A stretch of DNA of 64,000 nt from NCBI RefSeq assembly GCF_900184685.1, contig NZ_FXXL01000007.1:1054001-1118000 (forward strand). Direction: 5' to 3'. The stretch comes from Butyricimonas sp. Marseille-P3923. GTDB lineage: Bacteria > Bacteroidota > Bacteroidia > Bacteroidales > Marinifilaceae. The notes under the pieces are model-generated. The model was not told the origin of the DNA. It saw nothing but the letters and a program-made list of their open reading frames with translations, and did not search any database. Position numbers and translations under genes: made by a program. Positions 52,945 through 63,161 of this stretch are shown one piece after another (the stretch's first letter is position 1; the number at the start of each line of letters is the position of its first letter).

Positions 52945-55900
52945 TTAATTGTCAATTGTCACAACGCTCCCCCGTTCCGTCGTGTTCTCCACGAACACGC
53001 ATACCGGTAATTCCTGCTGCATCTCTTCCACGTGAGAAATCAGACCGACAACCCGGTTCTCTTCCCGCAACGACTTGAGTGTTTCAAAAACGACACGCAA
53101 AGACTCTTTGTCAAGAGAACCGAACCCCTCGTCCAAGAAAAAGAAATTCTGGTCACTTCCCGTCAAATGCCGGATATTATCGATCAACGCCAACGCTAAC
53201 GAAAGAGAAGCCTGGAATATCTGTCCCCCGGAAAGCGTGCGGGCGCTACGGGTTCGTCCCTCGTTCATGTAATCCCGAATCACGAAATCATTATCCTCGT
53301 CCAACTCCAACTTCAAACGCTGGCGAGTCATCCGGTAGAAACGCTCGTTCGCCGCGTTACACAAATTCTGCAAATAAATCGACGACACGAATTTCACGAA
53401 ATCATTCCCGCGGAACAAACTTTTCAATACCTGCAAATTCCGAAGCCGAGCATCCAGAACATCCAACTCTTTCCCAATCTTCACCCGTGCAGCGGCACGG
53501 TTTTCCATATCTTTGACTTGATTTGCCAACGCGCCATGTTCCGCCAACACTTCCCTCTCCCGTAGCCGGTACTCTTCCAGTTGACGTGCCAATGCCTCGT
53601 GCTCCTCCGCCCGATACTCCACCCCGGCAAGCAACTTCTCCAATTCCAATTTCCTTACCTGCACGACGTGCAATTGTTGATTAAATTGATTTATCCTACT
53701 TCGGCTGGCAGGTAAATCCAGTTTCTTGTCCAGCGTTCCACGCACCGCCGCTATATCTTCATAAACACTCTCCCTTAACAACGCGTTCAATTTCTCTTCT
53801 CCACTCTTCTTTTCCTCTCGGAGCAACACGATTTCTTTCTCTTTTTCCTCCGCGCCGCCTTCCCATTTTCGATACTCGTTCTCCATAAGCTGCAATCGCT
53901 CGGTAGCCTCCCGGTAATCTTTTCCCAGTTTTTCAAAAACAGCGAGGCACTTCTCTTTCTCCCCCTTCAAACTCTCCAGACCGGTTTCCATGTACTCGGT
54001 CACGTCAAAGCCTTTCAACTGTTCCCGCAACAACTCCATCTGCGTTTCACGCTGCACCACTTCCCGGTCAATCTCCTCCAACCGTTTGCTATATTTCTCC
54101 AAATGACCTCTCTTCACGTCCATCTCCGACTCCGTCTGCTTCACCCCCGCCTCCAACCGTTTCCGCTCATCCCCTAAAGACGCCGCCCTATCAATCTCCT
54201 CCTTGAGATGTCGTGCGTCATCCGGGGCGAAACCCTCCCATACAAAACGGGACAAATGCTCCTGCAATTTATGTTGTATTTCTTCTTGCTTTATCTTCGC
54301 CTGTACCTGTCTGTTCAAATTCAAGCGCTTTCGTTCACCCGCGATGGCTAAAACGGAACTCCACCGGTTCAATTCCTCCCGCTCGCGCTCCAACGCCTTG
54401 ATTCTCTCCGCGGTCAAACGCATCACGCCCTCCATCTCCTCCGCGTGCAAAGGTGCGGGATGTGACAACGCACCACACAACGGGCAAGGTTCCCCCTCGC
54501 TCAATTCTTTGGCAAAATCGACTAAACGCTGACGAGTATTCAGATGCATCAATTCATCCCGACAACCCTTTAATTCCCGCTCTATCTGTTGGCTCCTTTT
54601 TTCAGATACTTCCAACAACTCTTCTGACGTATCGCTTTCCGCGTCAGCGAAGAAGGAATATTTTTGCTTATGGGACAGAACAACTTCCTTATCTTTCAAC
54701 AGCTCATTTTCAACCTGCTTCAACTCCTCCCGCACCCGTGTTTCTTCTTCCCGCAAATGATGATACTGGCTATACCACTCCCGAATGTCAGACAATAACT
54801 TCATATCCGGGATAGACTGCACCAATTTCTCCAGTCTATCTTTCCGCTCCGCCAATTGACGTTTCAAAACCTCGACTTCCTCTCGTGTGGTAGCCACCAT
54901 AGCCTCCCCTTTGGCATGCCGTTCCCGTAAATCCTTCTGTTCCACCGTCAAACTTCGCAAGCGAATCACCCCTTCCAACCGCTCCGCCCGCACTTTCAAC
55001 TGATCCCGCTCCTCGTATCTCAACTTCAATTCATTATATTGTTCTTTAAAACAAGTCAACTCCTGTTGTTTGCCAACCAACCGTTCCCGATACCCGGACA
55101 AAGCTTTTTCAGATTCCGCCAAACGGCGGGAACTATCTTCCCAGCGATTGATCGGTTGTTGAAAATATTGCAAACAATACTCGTACTTCTCGACCTGTTT
55201 CAATAATTCGGCGATACTCTCTTTTTGTCCCAACAAACCTTTTTCCTCCTCTTCCCGAACACCCCGTTCCTCCACCAGCTGTTTCACTTTTTTCAATTGA
55301 TTTTCCCGTTCCGTCCCCTCTTGCAACGCCTTTTTCAATCGTTCCGCATCTTCCCGCAATCCCACCAATCGTTTCTTGCTCTCTGCCAATGCATCCTCGC
55401 TAACCTCTCCCAACCCGGTCAACTGTCCTTTCAGATCAATCATTTTCTTGTTGGTTTCCCCCTCCAGATAAGCCACCTTACCGCCCAAATCATAACGGCG
55501 CAACTCCCCGAAAAGCTCCATCATCATCTCCGTGCGCTCCTTATCCCGAAGCATAAGAAAATCTTGAAACTTACCTTGAGGAATAATCACAACCCGCTTG
55601 AAATTTTGCGCATTAAGCCCTATCGCCGCGATAACATCTTCCCGGGTACACGGCATCCATTCCCCGTCCTTCCACGCGTGATATAAAAATTTCGGAACAG
55701 AGATATCGGTAAACCTTTTCTTGTTCCGCTTACTCTCGACCGTGGCTCTAAAATCCCGTCCCTGTTCGCCCGCCTTGAATTCAAAATCCACGAACAAGCG
55801 ATCGGACTGAAGATTCATCAAATTATACTTCACCTCGTTGTTCAACCGATCGATCACCCCGTAAATCACGTAAATCATCGCCTCCAAAATCGTCGATTTC

Positions 55901-56019
55901 CCACTTCCCACCGGACCGAAAATACCGAACAACTTAGCCTCCGTCAGCCGATTGAATTCTATCGTCTGCGCTTCTCTATACGAATATATACCTTCTAATG
56001 TCAATCTAACCGGAACCAT
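52945..56019 (-). CDS. sbcC: exonuclease subunit SbcC (SMC-like ATPase)
   Basis: The 1024-residue protein has Walker A GPVGSGKST near residue 36 and two long coiled coils with frequent Glu/Lys/Leu heptads. They meet at a zinc hook (EPCPLCGALSHPA, about residue 510). Near the C-terminus are the ABC signature TLSGGQIFQASLSLAL and Walker B FFFLDEGFGSLD. With SbcD it forms the MR-type nuclease that opens DNA hairpins and processes protein-blocked ends. The gene follows sbcD by 90 bp. This is notable in a genome segment rich in large intergenic palindromes, which are SbcCD substrates. Confidence 0.96.
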   Translation of the reverse strand: MVPVRLTLEGIYSYREAQTIEFNRLTEAKLFGIFGPVGSGKSTILEAMIYVIYGVIDRLNNEVKYNLMNLQSDRLFVDFEFKAGEQGRDFRATVESKRNKKRFTDISVPKFLYHAWKDGEWMPCTREDVIAAIGLNAQNFKRVVIIPQGKFQDFLMLRDKERTEMMMELFGELRRYDLGGKVAYLEGETNKKMIDLKGQLTGLGEVSEDALAESKKRLVGLREDAERLKKALQEGTERENQLKKVKQLVEERGVREEEEKGLLGQKESIAELLKQVEKYEYCLQYFQQPINRWEDSSRRLAESEKALSGYRERLVGKQQELTCFKEQYNELKLRYEERDQLKVRAERLEGVIRLRSLTVEQKDLRERHAKGEAMVATTREEVEVLKRQLAERKDRLEKLVQSIPDMKLLSDIREWYSQYHHLREEETRVREELKQVENELLKDKEVVLSHKQKYSFFADAESDTSEELLEVSEKRSQQIERELKGCRDELMHLNTRQRLVDFAKELSEGEPCPLCGALSHPAPLHAEEMEGVMRLTAERIKALEREREELNRWSSVLAIAGERKRLNLNRQVQAKIKQEEIQHKLQEHLSRFVWEGFAPDDARHLKEEIDRAASLGDERKRLEAGVKQTESEMDVKRGHLEKYSKRLEEIDREVVQRETQMELLREQLKGFDVTEYMETGLESLKGEKEKCLAVFEKLGKDYREATERLQLMENEYRKWEGGAEEKEKEIVLLREEKKSGEEKLNALLRESVYEDIAAVRGTLDKKLDLPASRSRINQFNQQLHVVQVRKLELEKLLAGVEYRAEEHEALARQLEEYRLREREVLAEHGALANQVKDMENRAAARVKIGKELDVLDARLRNLQVLKSLFRGNDFVKFVSSIYLQNLCNAANERFYRMTRQRLKLELDEDNDFVIRDYMNEGRTRSARTLSGGQIFQASLSLALALIDNIRHLTGSDQNFFFLDEGFGSLDKESLRVVFETLKSLREENRVVGLISHVEEMQQELPVCVFVENTTERGSVVTIDN

Positions 56020-56108
56020 AATATAATTGAAAATTAAGAATTGAAAATTGAAAATGAGAACTCTTGATTTCGATTTGATAGCTTTTTATAATTTTCCATT
56101 TTCAACTT

Positions 56109-57326
56109 TCAATTTTCAATTGATAAAGTTTCTTTAAACAACGCCATAATCTCGTCATTCGGCTCCTGCCCTTTACGACGACGAAAATACTCGGCAAAAA
56201 GAGCGTTCACGTCAGAACGCAAATCATGTATCGACGCCACCCGTTCATCGGAAACCGACGCTTCTTTCACCTCCGGAATCAAACACACGATACCGTCATG
56301 CGCCTCGTGTATCGACTTCGTTTCAGCGGCAGTCAGGTAAGTATCGGTCGCTACCGTCAATTCCACCCACGCCTCGGGATGCCCCGTCAACCAAGCCACA
56401 GCCTGCTCCACCCCCTCGAAACGCACCCGTGCCAACGGACGCCCGCTCGTCAAACGCCGCTTCTCGAAACGCACCTCTTGTCCCGGCTCCGCCTCCACGA
56501 GCGTGACATATTTATCCTGCCCCGCCTCGCTAAAACTATACCCAAGGGGACTACCACTGTACACCGCCGGACAAGGCGCCGTGTCCACCACTTGCCAGCG
56601 ATGCAAATGCCCCAACGCCGCGTATTGTATCCCGTCGGGTATCAATGACGTGTACACCGCATCCGCCCCGCCGATATTAATCGGACGTTCATCCTCGGGT
56701 TCCTCCGGCATATCTCCCCCTTCCCGCACCACGTAAAGATGCGTCACCAACAAATTCACACCCGCGTTATCACAATACTTCGCGGCTAACGCCCCCCAAT
56801 GCTCCCGAAGCACGGCACGCAATCCCTCCTCCTGCCCCTCGACTCCAAGAAACCGGCACAGGCGCAGACTATTGGCATAAGGCGTATGCATCACCCGCAA
56901 AGGATACTCGTGTCCCGGCAACCGGAATTCGGAAATCCCCTCCTCCGACCGCGACAACTCAATCCCCCCGTCCGTCACCGTGGAATTAAAATGCACCTTC
57001 GGGCTACCCACGAAAAAGATTCCATGCTGACGAGCCAACACGTCGGGAGAATCCACCCGGTCGGGCGAATCATGATTCCCCGCGATAGCCACCACCAACC
57101 GCTTGCCCCCGTTCGCCAAGCGATGCAACGTACGATACAACAATTCTATCGCCTCCACCGACGGGTTAAACGTATCGAACAAATCCCCGGCAACAACGAC
57201 AACATCCACACGCTCCTCCTCCGCGATTCGCACGATTTCATCCATCACTTCCACCTGCTCCCTCGTCCTTTCCCGCTCGTTCAGGCGTTTTCCCAAATGC
57301 CAGTCCGAAGTATGCAATATTTTCAT
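56109..57326 (-). CDS. sbcD: exonuclease subunit SbcD
   Basis: The 405-residue nuclease subunit carries the Mre11-type metal motifs: HTSDWHLGK at the start, [25 protein letters not shown] and [10 protein letters not shown]-terminal capping region follows. It partners SbcC encoded downstream. Its start overlaps the stop of nfo by four bases, so nfo, sbcD and sbcC form a coupled DNA-repair unit. Confidence 0.96.
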   Translation of the reverse strand: MKILHTSDWHLGKRLNERERTREQVEVMDEIVRIAEEERVDVVVVAGDLFDTFNPSVEAIELLYRTLHRLANGGKRLVVAIAGNHDSPDRVDSPDVLARQHGIFFVGSPKVHFNSTVTDGGIELSRSEEGISEFRLPGHEYPLRVMHTPYANSLRLCRFLGVEGQEEGLRAVLREHWGALAAKYCDNAGVNLLVTHLYVVREGGDMPEEPEDERPINIGGADAVYTSLIPDGIQYAALGHLHRWQVVDTAPCPAVYSGSPLGYSFSEAGQDKYVTLVEAEPGQEVRFEKRRLTSGRPLARVRFEGVEQAVAWLTGHPEAWVELTVATDTYLTAAETKSIHEAHDGIVCLIPEVKEASVSDERVASIHDLRSDVNALFAEYFRRRKGQEPNDEIMALFKETLSIEN

Positions 57327-58168
57327 TTTACAAATCCTTTCAACATCCTAATCTCTTCCGGCCATAACGATTCATCCGGCGTTTCCAAAATCAAAGGAAT
57401 CCCGTCAAACCGCCCGTCTTGCATAATCCATTTGAACGGCTCGATACCCAACGTCCCCTTGCCCAAACTATCGTGACGGTCGACACGGGAACCCAACTCT
57501 TTCTTGGCATCGTTCAAGTGCATCCCCCGCAAATATTTAAACCCGACCACGTTGTCGAAATGCTCGAACGTTTCCGTGAAACCGGAAGAAGTCGCCAAAT
57601 CATACCCCGCCGCAAACGAATGGCAAGTATCAAGACAAACCCCGACACGGGTTTTATCCTCCACCTTATCGATAATATAGGCAATCTGCTCGAACTTGTA
57701 GCCCAAGTTAGAACCTTGCCCCGCCGTATTCTCAATCACGGCAGTAACCCCACGCGTCCGTTCCAATGCCATATTAATCGACTCCGCTATCAAAGTCAAG
57801 CAAGCCTCATCGCTAATCTCCTTCAACGTGCTTCCCGGGTGAAAATTCAACCTGTCCAAACCCAACTCCTCGCAACGCTTCATTTCATCGAAAAATGCCT
57901 CTCTGGACTTCTCCAACCCCGCGGCTTCCGGGTGCCCGAGATTAATCAGGTAACTGTCGTGCGGCAATATCTGTTTAGCCGTGTAACCATACTGCTCGCA
58001 ACGCTCCCGAAACAGCCTTATACTATCTGCCGACAGGGGGGCAGCCTTCCACTGCCTTTGATTTTTCGTGAACAGGGCAAAAGCCGTTGCCCCAATCTCG
58101 TGCGCGTTAACCGGCGCATTTTCAACTCCTCCCGATGCACTCACGTGCGCTCCTATATACTTTTCCAT
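57323..58168 (-). CDS. nfo: deoxyribonuclease IV (AP endonuclease Nfo)
   Basis: The 281-residue enzyme nicks DNA at abasic sites. It matches endonuclease IV throughout: [96 protein letters not shown] and a late ETPDES, which supply the three-zinc ligand set. It is the first gene of the nfo-sbcD-sbcC unit. Confidence 0.97.
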   Translation of the reverse strand: MEKYIGAHVSASGGVENAPVNAHEIGATAFALFTKNQRQWKAAPLSADSIRLFRERCEQYGYTAKQILPHDSYLINLGHPEAAGLEKSREAFFDEMKRCEELGLDRLNFHPGSTLKEISDEACLTLIAESINMALERTRGVTAVIENTAGQGSNLGYKFEQIAYIIDKVEDKTRVGVCLDTCHSFAAGYDLATSSGFTETFEHFDNVVGFKYLRGMHLNDAKKELGSRVDRHDSLGKGTLGIEPFKWIMQDGRFDGIPLILETPDESLWPEEIRMLKGFVK

Positions 58169-58370
58169 AATTCCTTTTTTGTTTTCACAAATCTACGACT
58201 TTAAAAGACAAAAATTAAATTCCACGACAAAAAGTTCGTCCTTTCAAAAGCACCCCATCTCCTCCCGCAGCAAACGAATGAAAGCAGGTGCCCGTTTTGA
58301 ATAGAATTTCAATTAAAATAAGGAATATAACATGTATAAAATACAAACATCATTTGTATTTACTTGGCAC

Positions 58371-58414
58371 CATTTCCTATTCAATTCCTATTCAAATCCT
58401 ATTCATTCCCTATT
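58371..58414. repeat. array of four 11-bp units
   Basis: The units are CATTTCCTATT, CAATTCCTATT, CAAATCCTATT and CATTCCCTATT, exactly 11 bp each. The array lies between divergent genes. The period equals that of the arrays at 5088 and 29111 although the unit sequences are unrelated. Confidence 0.75.
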
Positions 58415-58573
58415 CCAAAAGGAAAAGAATTAAAATTTAATTGTTATTAGATAAAATTTAATAACAATGGGATACATTGTATCAACACCGACAATAACAA
58501 GAAGATTATCGAACACGCCAGAAACTTACCTCATCTCCCCACGCACCCCGGGTATAAATTTAAAATTTATTTC

Positions 58574-58581
58574 TATCTTTG
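58574..58581 (+). promoter_or_regulatory. -7 box for prfC
   Basis: TATCTTTG matches TAnnTTTG, 36 nt before the prfC start. The expected TTG 19-21 nt upstream is missing. Confidence 0.55.
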
Positions 58582-58617
58582 CACCCGCTAAAATAAAATC
58601 TAAAATCATCAAGACAA

Positions 58618-60195
58618 ATGGGTTTCAAGGAAGAGATTTTGAAAAGACGGACATTCGGTATCGTCAGCCACCCGGACGCGGGTAAAACCACATTAACGGA
58701 AAAATTATTGTTATTCGGGGGCGCTATCCATATAGCGGGTGCCGTGAAATCGAACAAAATCAAGAAAACGGCAACTTCCGACTTCATGGAAATAGAACGC
58801 CAGAGAGGTATCTCCGTTGCCACGTCCGTTATGGGTTTTGAATACAAAGACGTTAAAATCAATATTCTTGACACCCCGGGCCACCAAGATTTCGCCGAAG
58901 ATACATTCCGGGTACTGACGGCTTGCGACAGCGTGATTATCGTGATTGACTCCGCCAAAGGTGTCGAGAGCCAAACCCGCAAGCTCATGCAAGTATGCCG
59001 GATGCGCAAAACCCCGGTCATCGTGTTCATCAACAAACTCGACCGCCCGGGACAGGACCCGTTCGACCTTTTGGATGAAATAGAAAAAGAACTTCAAATT
59101 CAAGTAACCCCTCTCAGTTGGCCTATCGGCAACGGCGACGTGTTCAAAGGTATATACAATATACACAAAGAAAACCTGTGCCTTTACTCCGCCAGCGTGC
59201 AGACCATACAAGACGGGATTGAAATCAATGACATTAATTCCGACGAACTGGATAGCCATATCGGCGAAAGAGCAGCCACCAAACTGCGTGAAGATTTGGA
59301 ACTCGTGCGTGAAGTGTACCCCGCCGCGGAGAGGGAAGCCTACCTGCAGGGGCAACTGGCACCCGTGTTTTTCGGCTCTGCCTTGAACAATTTCGGTATC
59401 CGCGAAATGCTGGATTGTTTTATCGAAATAGCGCCTACTCCCCTCCCTCGTGAAACGGAAGAACGCATCGTGTCGCCGGAAGAAGAGAAATTTACCGGTT
59501 TCGTCTTCAAAATCCACGCCAACATGGACCCGAACCACCGGGACCGTATCGCCTTCGTGAAAGTATGTTCCGGCACGTTCAAACGCAACACGAACTACCT
59601 CCACGTGGGACTGGGTAAAAACCTTAAATTCTCTACGCCCACGGCATTCATGGCTTCCAAGAAATCCATTATCGACGAGGCTTACCCCGGTGACATCGTC
59701 GGGTTGCATGACACGGGAAACTTCAAAATCGGTGATACCCTCACGGAAGGGGAGAAACTACACTTCAAGGGAATACCCAGCTTCTCGCCGGAATTATTCA
59801 AGTATATCGAGAACGCCGACCCCATGAAATCGAAACAACTGGCAAAGGGTATCGACCAGCTCATGGATGAAGGTGTAGCCCAGCTTTTCACCAACCAGTT
59901 CAACAACCGGAAAATCATCGGAACGGTGGGCGCCCTCCAGTTCGAAGTCATCGAATACCGTTTGCTTCACGAGTATAGCGCGGCGTGTCGCTGGGAACCT
60001 ATCAACCTCTACAAGGCTTGCTGGATTGAAGCACTGGACAACAAAGAACTGGAAGATTTCAAACTTCATAAAGCACAGTATCTAGCGAAAGACAAATGGG
60101 GACGGGATGTGTTTCTCGCCGAATCGCAATACATGCTCCAAATGGCACAAAGCAATTATAAAAAGTTAATATTCCACTTTACCTCGGAATTTTAA
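58618..60195 (+). CDS. prfC: peptide chain release factor 3
   Basis: The 525-residue GTPase recycles RF1/RF2 after termination. G motifs are intact: [12 protein letters not shown] (G1), RGISVATS (G2), [14 protein letters not shown] (G3), [14 protein letters not shown] (G4). Domain II and a C-terminal region ([21 protein letters not shown]) specific to RF3 follow, which separates it from EF-G. It is followed 12 bp later by a small membrane protein gene on the same strand. Confidence 0.97.
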   Translation: MGFKEEILKRRTFGIVSHPDAGKTTLTEKLLLFGGAIHIAGAVKSNKIKKTATSDFMEIERQRGISVATSVMGFEYKDVKINILDTPGHQDFAEDTFRVLTACDSVIIVIDSAKGVESQTRKLMQVCRMRKTPVIVFINKLDRPGQDPFDLLDEIEKELQIQVTPLSWPIGNGDVFKGIYNIHKENLCLYSASVQTIQDGIEINDINSDELDSHIGERAATKLREDLELVREVYPAAEREAYLQGQLAPVFFGSALNNFGIREMLDCFIEIAPTPLPRETEERIVSPEEEKFTGFVFKIHANMDPNHRDRIAFVKVCSGTFKRNTNYLHVGLGKNLKFSTPTAFMASKKSIIDEAYPGDIVGLHDTGNFKIGDTLTEGEKLHFKGIPSFSPELFKYIENADPMKSKQLAKGIDQLMDEGVAQLFTNQFNNRKIIGTVGALQFEVIEYRLLHEYSAACRWEPINLYKACWIEALDNKELEDFKLHKAQYLAKDKWGRDVFLAESQYMLQMAQSNYKKLIFHFTSEF

Positions 60196-60207
60196 AACAA
60201 GAAAAAG

Positions 60208-60522
60208 ATGATTGTTTTGATTTGTGTTATTGCCATTTTTTTAGTTCTCGCCATTTTACTGTTACGCGGTAAAGGAGCGTTCCTTATCGCCGGGTATAAC
60301 ACAATGACAAAAGAAGAAAAGGAAAAGTATGATTCCAAAGCACTTTGTAAAAGTACAGGAAAACTCATACTTTCCCTTGTTCTTTGTATATCACTTATGC
60401 TTGCCTCCGAAATCTTTTCGCTATCTTTTTTACGCATCATCGGGGGCCTCGGAATACCCGTGTGTATAATTTTTTACCTTATTCACGCTCGAAACGGGGA
60501 AAAGTACCGTAAATCAAACTAA
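60208..60522 (+). CDS. DUF3784 small membrane protein
   Basis: The 104-residue protein has an N-terminal membrane helix, the conserved loop LIAGYNTMTKEEKEKYD and two further hydrophobic segments. This is the DUF3784 pattern found in Bacteroidota and Firmicutes. Function is unknown. It lies 12 bp after prfC and is probably read through from it. Confidence 0.88.
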   Translation: MIVLICVIAIFLVLAILLLRGKGAFLIAGYNTMTKEEKEKYDSKALCKSTGKLILSLVLCISLMLASEIFSLSFLRIIGGLGIPVCIIFYLIHARNGEKYRKSN

Positions 60523-60608
60523 AAATTTAAAATTATATAGACCATCTCATTGTCCCCGAAGAGGGGATTAATACCTCTCATTTTTATACAAAACTTAAAA
60601 GGGGGAAA

Positions 60609-60775
60609 TATTATTAAATCATCGTTTATTAATGCGCAAATATATCAACATTTTTCGAAAACACAACTATGTAGATAGCTTTTCGTTAATTTTAATATAC
60701 AATTAATTGCGAAAATGACATCACTCGTGACAAATTTTCGATTTACAGTATCATTAAACGATCGTTTAATGATAC
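60609..60775. promoter_or_regulatory. putative invertible promoter (inverton) of the right operon, OFF orientation
   Basis: The left site 60609-60628 and the right site 60748-60775, a perfect 28-bp palindrome, share TAT-N-ATTAAA-NN-ATCGTTTA in inverted arrangement (17 of 20). The enclosed segment carries, on the minus strand, TTG at 60664-60666, a 19-nt spacer and TATATTTG at 60637-60644, so transcription runs away from the gene at 60785. Inversion would put the transcription start next to that gene. Sequence and order are homologous to 4827-4990. Confidence 0.72.
60714..60736. promoter_or_regulatory. conserved block inside the second inverton
   Basis: It carries the same TGTCACGAGTGATGTCA core as 4864-4886, in the same position relative to its operon, and is the best-conserved stretch outside the repeats and promoter boxes. 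Confidence 0.4.
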
Positions 60776-60784
60776 TATATCGAC

Positions 60785-61990
60785 ATGAGAAACGTAAAGA
60801 GAAACAAAACTTGGCAACATTCCGGATACCGCATGATTTACGGGAAGACACGAACACGCCAATACCAGAAATGCGCCTTACAGATGGCTTATTACTCACT
60901 TGCGCTTTTCGCGTTATTGTTAGTCCAAACGCCCTCTTTCGCCTACAATACCCACACGCGAGACAGTTTGGCACAAGATACGGTCATATTCCACTTCTCC
61001 CCGGGCGAAAAACTATTCCGCAAAAACTATAAAAGAAATAAAACAGCCATCGAACTCCTCGGTCTGTCTATCCGCAAGCATCGTCAAGAGATTGAAAATG
61101 GGGACATCAAAGTGCGGGTGCTCAGTTTTTGCGACTCGTTCGGCTCACCTGATATCAACCTACAAAAGACTAGGAATCAAAGCAATCAAGTAAAAAGTTA
61201 TTTTATCATCCACGAGAGAATAAAGGAGCATCATTTCCAAACCACGAACACTCCCAACCGGTGGCATAACGTGGCGGACTTGGTTACCGTCAGTTACTTG
61301 TTTCGGGTGAAACAAAATGAAGTGGTAGCACTATCTATTCCCCCGAAAGAGGAATCTATCGCGAAAAAAGAATCTACCGATACGATTATACCGGAACCAA
61401 CCTCACAGGTTGAAGTCAAAGACGTTCCCCAACCGGATACGACAACTCTCCTCGTGCCGAAACCCGCGAAGGTAGCCTCGCTCGAACGGCACCCATGTTA
61501 CCAATGGGCAATAAAGACGAACGTTGTCTACTTGGCAGCCACGGTCGCCAACATCGGCACAGAGATGGCTTTCAACAAACATTACTCAATGGATCTCTCT
61601 TTTATTTACAGCCCCTACGCCGTTGCACGGAATTACAGTTTGCGTTTTCTCGCCATTCAACCGGAATTCCGTTACTGGCCGAACTCGCCGATGAAAGGGC
61701 ATTTCTTCGGTATCCACCTCAACATAGGGGCGTTTAACATTTCTGTAGACAGAGAGAACCGCTACCAATCGCCCGATGGTTTCTACGGGGCGGGAATCAG
61801 TTACGGCTATGCACTCCCCTTCACCCGTCGCTGGGCAGCCGAGTTCACGATTGGCGCAGGTTACATTCACACGAAATACGATACATTCTATAATATCCCG
61901 AACGGCGCCCGCTACAAGAAAGACACGCCATACAACTACTGGGGATTGACGAAAGTCGGCATCAACATGGTTTATAAATTCGGTAAATAA
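60785..61990 (+). CDS. DUF3575 outer-membrane-type protein with OmpA-like N-terminal region
   Basis: The 401-residue product has a hydrophobic export segment (MAYYSLALFALLLVQTPSFA, residues 34-53). An OmpA/DUF3868-like stretch comes next (TVIFHFSPGEKLFRKNYKRN, KVRVLSFCDSFGSPDINLQ), then a Pro/Thr linker. The DUF3575 domain runs from about residue 240 to the end (AIKTNVVYLAATVANIGTEM, FLAIQPEFRYWPNSP, GAGISYGYALPF, GINMVYKF). It probably sits in the outer membrane, with the N-terminal part in the periplasm. The start is uncertain: ATG 60785 gives a long N-region; ATGs at 60833 and 60884 are alternatives. It leads the operon with the two genes that follow. It mirrors the gene at 4125-4810, which lacks the N-terminal region. 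Confidence 0.78.
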   Translation: MRNVKRNKTWQHSGYRMIYGKTRTRQYQKCALQMAYYSLALFALLLVQTPSFAYNTHTRDSLAQDTVIFHFSPGEKLFRKNYKRNKTAIELLGLSIRKHRQEIENGDIKVRVLSFCDSFGSPDINLQKTRNQSNQVKSYFIIHERIKEHHFQTTNTPNRWHNVADLVTVSYLFRVKQNEVVALSIPPKEESIAKKESTDTIIPEPTSQVEVKDVPQPDTTTLLVPKPAKVASLERHPCYQWAIKTNVVYLAATVANIGTEMAFNKHYSMDLSFIYSPYAVARNYSLRFLAIQPEFRYWPNSPMKGHFFGIHLNIGAFNISVDRENRYQSPDGFYGAGISYGYALPFTRRWAAEFTIGAGYIHTKYDTFYNIPNGARYKKDTPYNYWGLTKVGINMVYKFGK

Positions 61991-61997
61991 AGGAGGT

Positions 61998-63041
61998 ATG
62001 AACATGAAGAAACTAGCTATCTATATCGTTTGCCTACTCGTTCTCGCCATGACAGGGTGCGACAAGACTATTCTGGAGTCCCCGAAAGACGGGGGTGTTG
62101 ACCCCACGCTGGTGAACGTAGACCTGACGTTTGAAACCGACCCGAGCATAGAACCCTACACGTCGTCGCGTTCCGAAACCGCAAATGCCGGCGAACACGA
62201 CACACGCTGGATCATCGAGGTATTCCGTGACGAGATCGACGGCACTCCCGCTGTGCATCGCGTACTCTGTTGCAACCCGGCGGTCGACGGAAAACATACC
62301 ATCAGCACCTCGTTGCCGTTGCACGCCGCAAAATATTACATCGTGACATGGATGGATTACGTGCAGGACGGAACGTTAAAAGACAAATACTATATCGTTA
62401 ACTCGCTCGCATCCATCAGCATCCCCGAAACCAAGGCATATACCGGTAACAACGACTACAAAGACACGTACGTCGCTCGCCAAGAACTAGACTTGACGGG
62501 GTACCGCAAACAATGGAACGCGACAGTGAAACAGACCGTCACGCTCCAACGCCCGATGGCAAAGATCGAGTTTATCACCACCGATCTCGACAAGTTTCTC
62601 GACAAACTTTCCGAACGACTGTCGAAAACCGGAACCACGGCGGACAACAAACTCTCCCGAACGCCCGATCTTTCCACGATTCGGGTAGAAGTGGAATACA
62701 CCTGCTACTTCCCGTGCGGTTTTAACGCCTATACCAACAAACCAAACGACGCCCGGTTAGGAGTGGCGTTCAGCAGCAATATAATCCGGCTCTCGGAGAA
62801 AGAAGGACACCTTGCCAGTGACTATATCTTCGTGAACGGCACGGAATCGGCGGTAACGGTCAAACTAACCATCCGCGACAGCGAAGGCGTCGTGCTCAAC
62901 GAAATAGGCGGAATCAACGTACCCATCACACGCGGCAAACTGACAACAATACGCGACAAGTTCCTGACACGCAGCTACTCCCCCGGTATCGGCATCGATC
63001 CCGACTTCGACGGCGAAATAGACATTGTTATACCAGACTAA
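61998..63041 (+). CDS. FimB/Mfa2-like fimbrial lipoprotein
   Basis: The 347-residue protein has a lipoprotein signal (lipobox AMTGC), then GGVDPTLVNVDLTFET as in Mfa2/FimB anchors. RWIIEVFRDEIDGTP, LPLHAAKYYIVTWMDYV, YIVNSLASISIPETKAYTGN and RPMAKIEFITTDLDKFLD follow. The same blocks occur in order in the product at 3099-4118. A GGAGG-like ribosome-binding sequence (aaaGGAGGT) lies 9-12 nt before the ATG, unusual for this genome. It is 7 bp after the DUF3575 gene. The likely role is anchoring or assembly of a fimbria-like surface structure. Confidence 0.78.
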   Translation: MNMKKLAIYIVCLLVLAMTGCDKTILESPKDGGVDPTLVNVDLTFETDPSIEPYTSSRSETANAGEHDTRWIIEVFRDEIDGTPAVHRVLCCNPAVDGKHTISTSLPLHAAKYYIVTWMDYVQDGTLKDKYYIVNSLASISIPETKAYTGNNDYKDTYVARQELDLTGYRKQWNATVKQTVTLQRPMAKIEFITTDLDKFLDKLSERLSKTGTTADNKLSRTPDLSTIRVEVEYTCYFPCGFNAYTNKPNDARLGVAFSSNIIRLSEKEGHLASDYIFVNGTESAVTVKLTIRDSEGVVLNEIGGINVPITRGKLTTIRDKFLTRSYSPGIGIDPDFDGEIDIVIPD

Positions 63042-63100
63042 AAAAGATACACTAATGAGGTTGATAAACAACAAAATTTGAAGAATATATATATAAACCG

Positions 63101-63150
63101 TTGAGTTACCATCTTCCATGAATTTCCATGGGATAGTAATTCACTAAAAA
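63101..63150 (+). promoter_or_regulatory. imperfect hairpin in the leader of the fimbrillin-like gene
   Basis: TTACCATC and GATAGTAA, with inner CCATG/CATGG segments, can pair between the Mfa2-like and fimbrillin-like genes. In the left operon this gap is only 20 bp. It may adjust expression of the downstream subunit; no T run follows, so a terminator is less likely. Confidence 0.3.
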
Positions 63151-63161
63151 CTCAATACATT

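Larger units (their letters stand above)
58169..58617. other. 449-bp divergent spacer between nfo and prfC
   Basis: It holds the 11-bp repeat array at 58371-58414, AT-rich DNA and a -7 box for prfC. No credible gene is present. Confidence 0.6.
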
